Shown here: positions 5,654 to 6,040 of the stretch, in pieces
Numbering within the stretch: position 1 is the stretch's first letter
Layout of the letters: every line of letters starts with the position of its first letter
Assembly (NCBI GenBank): GCA_946479535.1
Contig: CAMLGP010000199.1
Coordinates: forward strand, 1-6,040
DNA: 6,040 bases
Reading direction: 5' to 3'
Source of the DNA: an uncultured Bacteroidota bacterium
GTDB lineage: Bacteria; Bacteroidota; Bacteroidia; Chitinophagales; Chitinophagaceae
Translations under genes and position numbers: made by a program
The notes under the pieces: generated by a model
What the model was told of the DNA's origin: nothing
What the model saw: only the letters and a program-made list of their open reading frames with translations
Database searches by the model: none

Positions 5654-6040
5654 TTGAAAACATCTTTGGAGCATTTGCCAGCTCACAAACAGGAAGAACT
5701 ACAATCCATCACGGATATGATTGTTTTACTTGTTAAGCCTGAAATGGTGATCCTGTTCGGTAGTTATAGTCGTGGTAACTGGGTGGAGGACCGTCACATA
5801 GAAGATGGGATCCTATTTGAATATAAAAGCGATTACGATATCCTGGTTGTAACCGAGCATCATCAGGATTTGCCTGCAGGACTCGGAAAGAAAGTTCGTA
5901 GTAGAATTAAAAGGGCGGAATGCCTGCAAACAACTCCTCACATCATCTTTCATGATATCAATTTCCTGAATAAGGAACTGGAGGAGGGGCATTATTTCTT
6001 TAGGGATATTTTGCATGAAGGGACTATGCTATACACAACT
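5654..6040 (+). CDS. Nucleotidyltransferase (MNT) domain protein, probably MNT-HEPN fusion, 3'-truncated by window
   Basis: The frame is open to the end of the window (129 codons). It encodes a minimal nucleotidyltransferase domain of the Pol-beta superfamily: MVILFGSYSRG (31-41) with the G36-S37 signature, then SDYDILVV (59-66) with the metal-binding pair D60 and D62. The GS-to-DxD spacing is longer than in classic MNT proteins because of NWVEDRHIEDGILFEYK. The segment EGHYFFRDILHEGTMLY (111-127) is where, in Bacteroidota fusions I recall, a HEPN domain begins to follow. MNT and HEPN pairs are known as toxin-antitoxin modules in which the MNT AMPylates the HEPN RNase. No ATG opens the frame before 5717, which would cut into the domain. 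TTG 5654 gives MKTSLEHLPAHKQEEL, which looks like the family N-terminus; GTG 5609 is an alternative. A poor promoter-like TACCTTCA lies at 5597-5604. Confidence 0.8.
   Translation, partial: MKTSLEHLPAHKQEELQSITDMIVLLVKPEMVILFGSYSRGNWVEDRHIEDGILFEYKSDYDILVVTEHHQDLPAGLGKKVRSRIKRAECLQTTPHIIFHDINFLNKELEEGHYFFRDILHEGTMLYTT

Noticed and set aside
5813..6016. 67-codon minus-strand frame near the right edge
   Set aside because: It overlaps the nucleotidyltransferase frame, whose GSYSRG and SDYD motifs prove the plus strand is coding.

Overview
The window most likely comes from a member of the Bacteroidota, probably the Chitinophagaceae (Chitinophaga/Niastella-like). I infer this from several things: the TAnnTTTG type of -7 promoter box without clear Shine-Dalgarno sequences, an RprY-like response regulator, a Bacteroidota-style secreted YciI-family protein, a fused nucleotidyltransferase-HEPN gene of a kind I recall from this group, and palindromic intergenic repeats. 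No rRNA, tRNA, CRISPR array, transposase or phage structural gene was found.

Layout. Positions 1-61 hold two 21-bp palindromes in opposite orientation. They lie just beyond the 3' end of a response regulator on the minus strand (78-773). A divergent promoter region (774-963) separates it from a plus-strand run: a long GroES-like co-chaperone (964-1341), a 130-bp spacer with three GATAA-type palindromes, a YjgR/DUF853 HerA-like ATPase (1472-3022), an atypical SDR/NAD(P)-binding protein (3048-3701) and perhaps a 37-codon ORF (3712-3825). A very strong intrinsic terminator (3842-3886) closes this run. The ATPase and SDR genes are 25 bp apart and are probably co-transcribed.

Between the terminator and the next gene is the most unusual structure in the window. 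Nine 11-bp units sit at 3942-4036, five forward and four inverted, all in exact 11-bp phase within each arm. Together they form a 44-bp imperfect hairpin. A small Bacteroidota-type protein of unknown function follows (4076-4387) and converges, with overlapping stop codons, on a secreted YciI-domain protein (4384-4875, minus). Further right are a stand-alone retropepsin-like aspartic protease (5046-5423, minus, with a good promoter at 5440-5447) and the first 129 codons of a plus-strand nucleotidyltransferase (MNT) gene (5654 to the window end). The HEPN half of that gene should lie beyond the edge.

The genes do not form one obvious pathway. The left half looks like ordinary chromosomal housekeeping and signalling, and the right half like small accessory genes with AT-rich spacers. 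I see no convincing multi-gene defence or biosynthetic system. The strongest candidates for something undescribed are the repeat structures, above all the 11-bp phased array.
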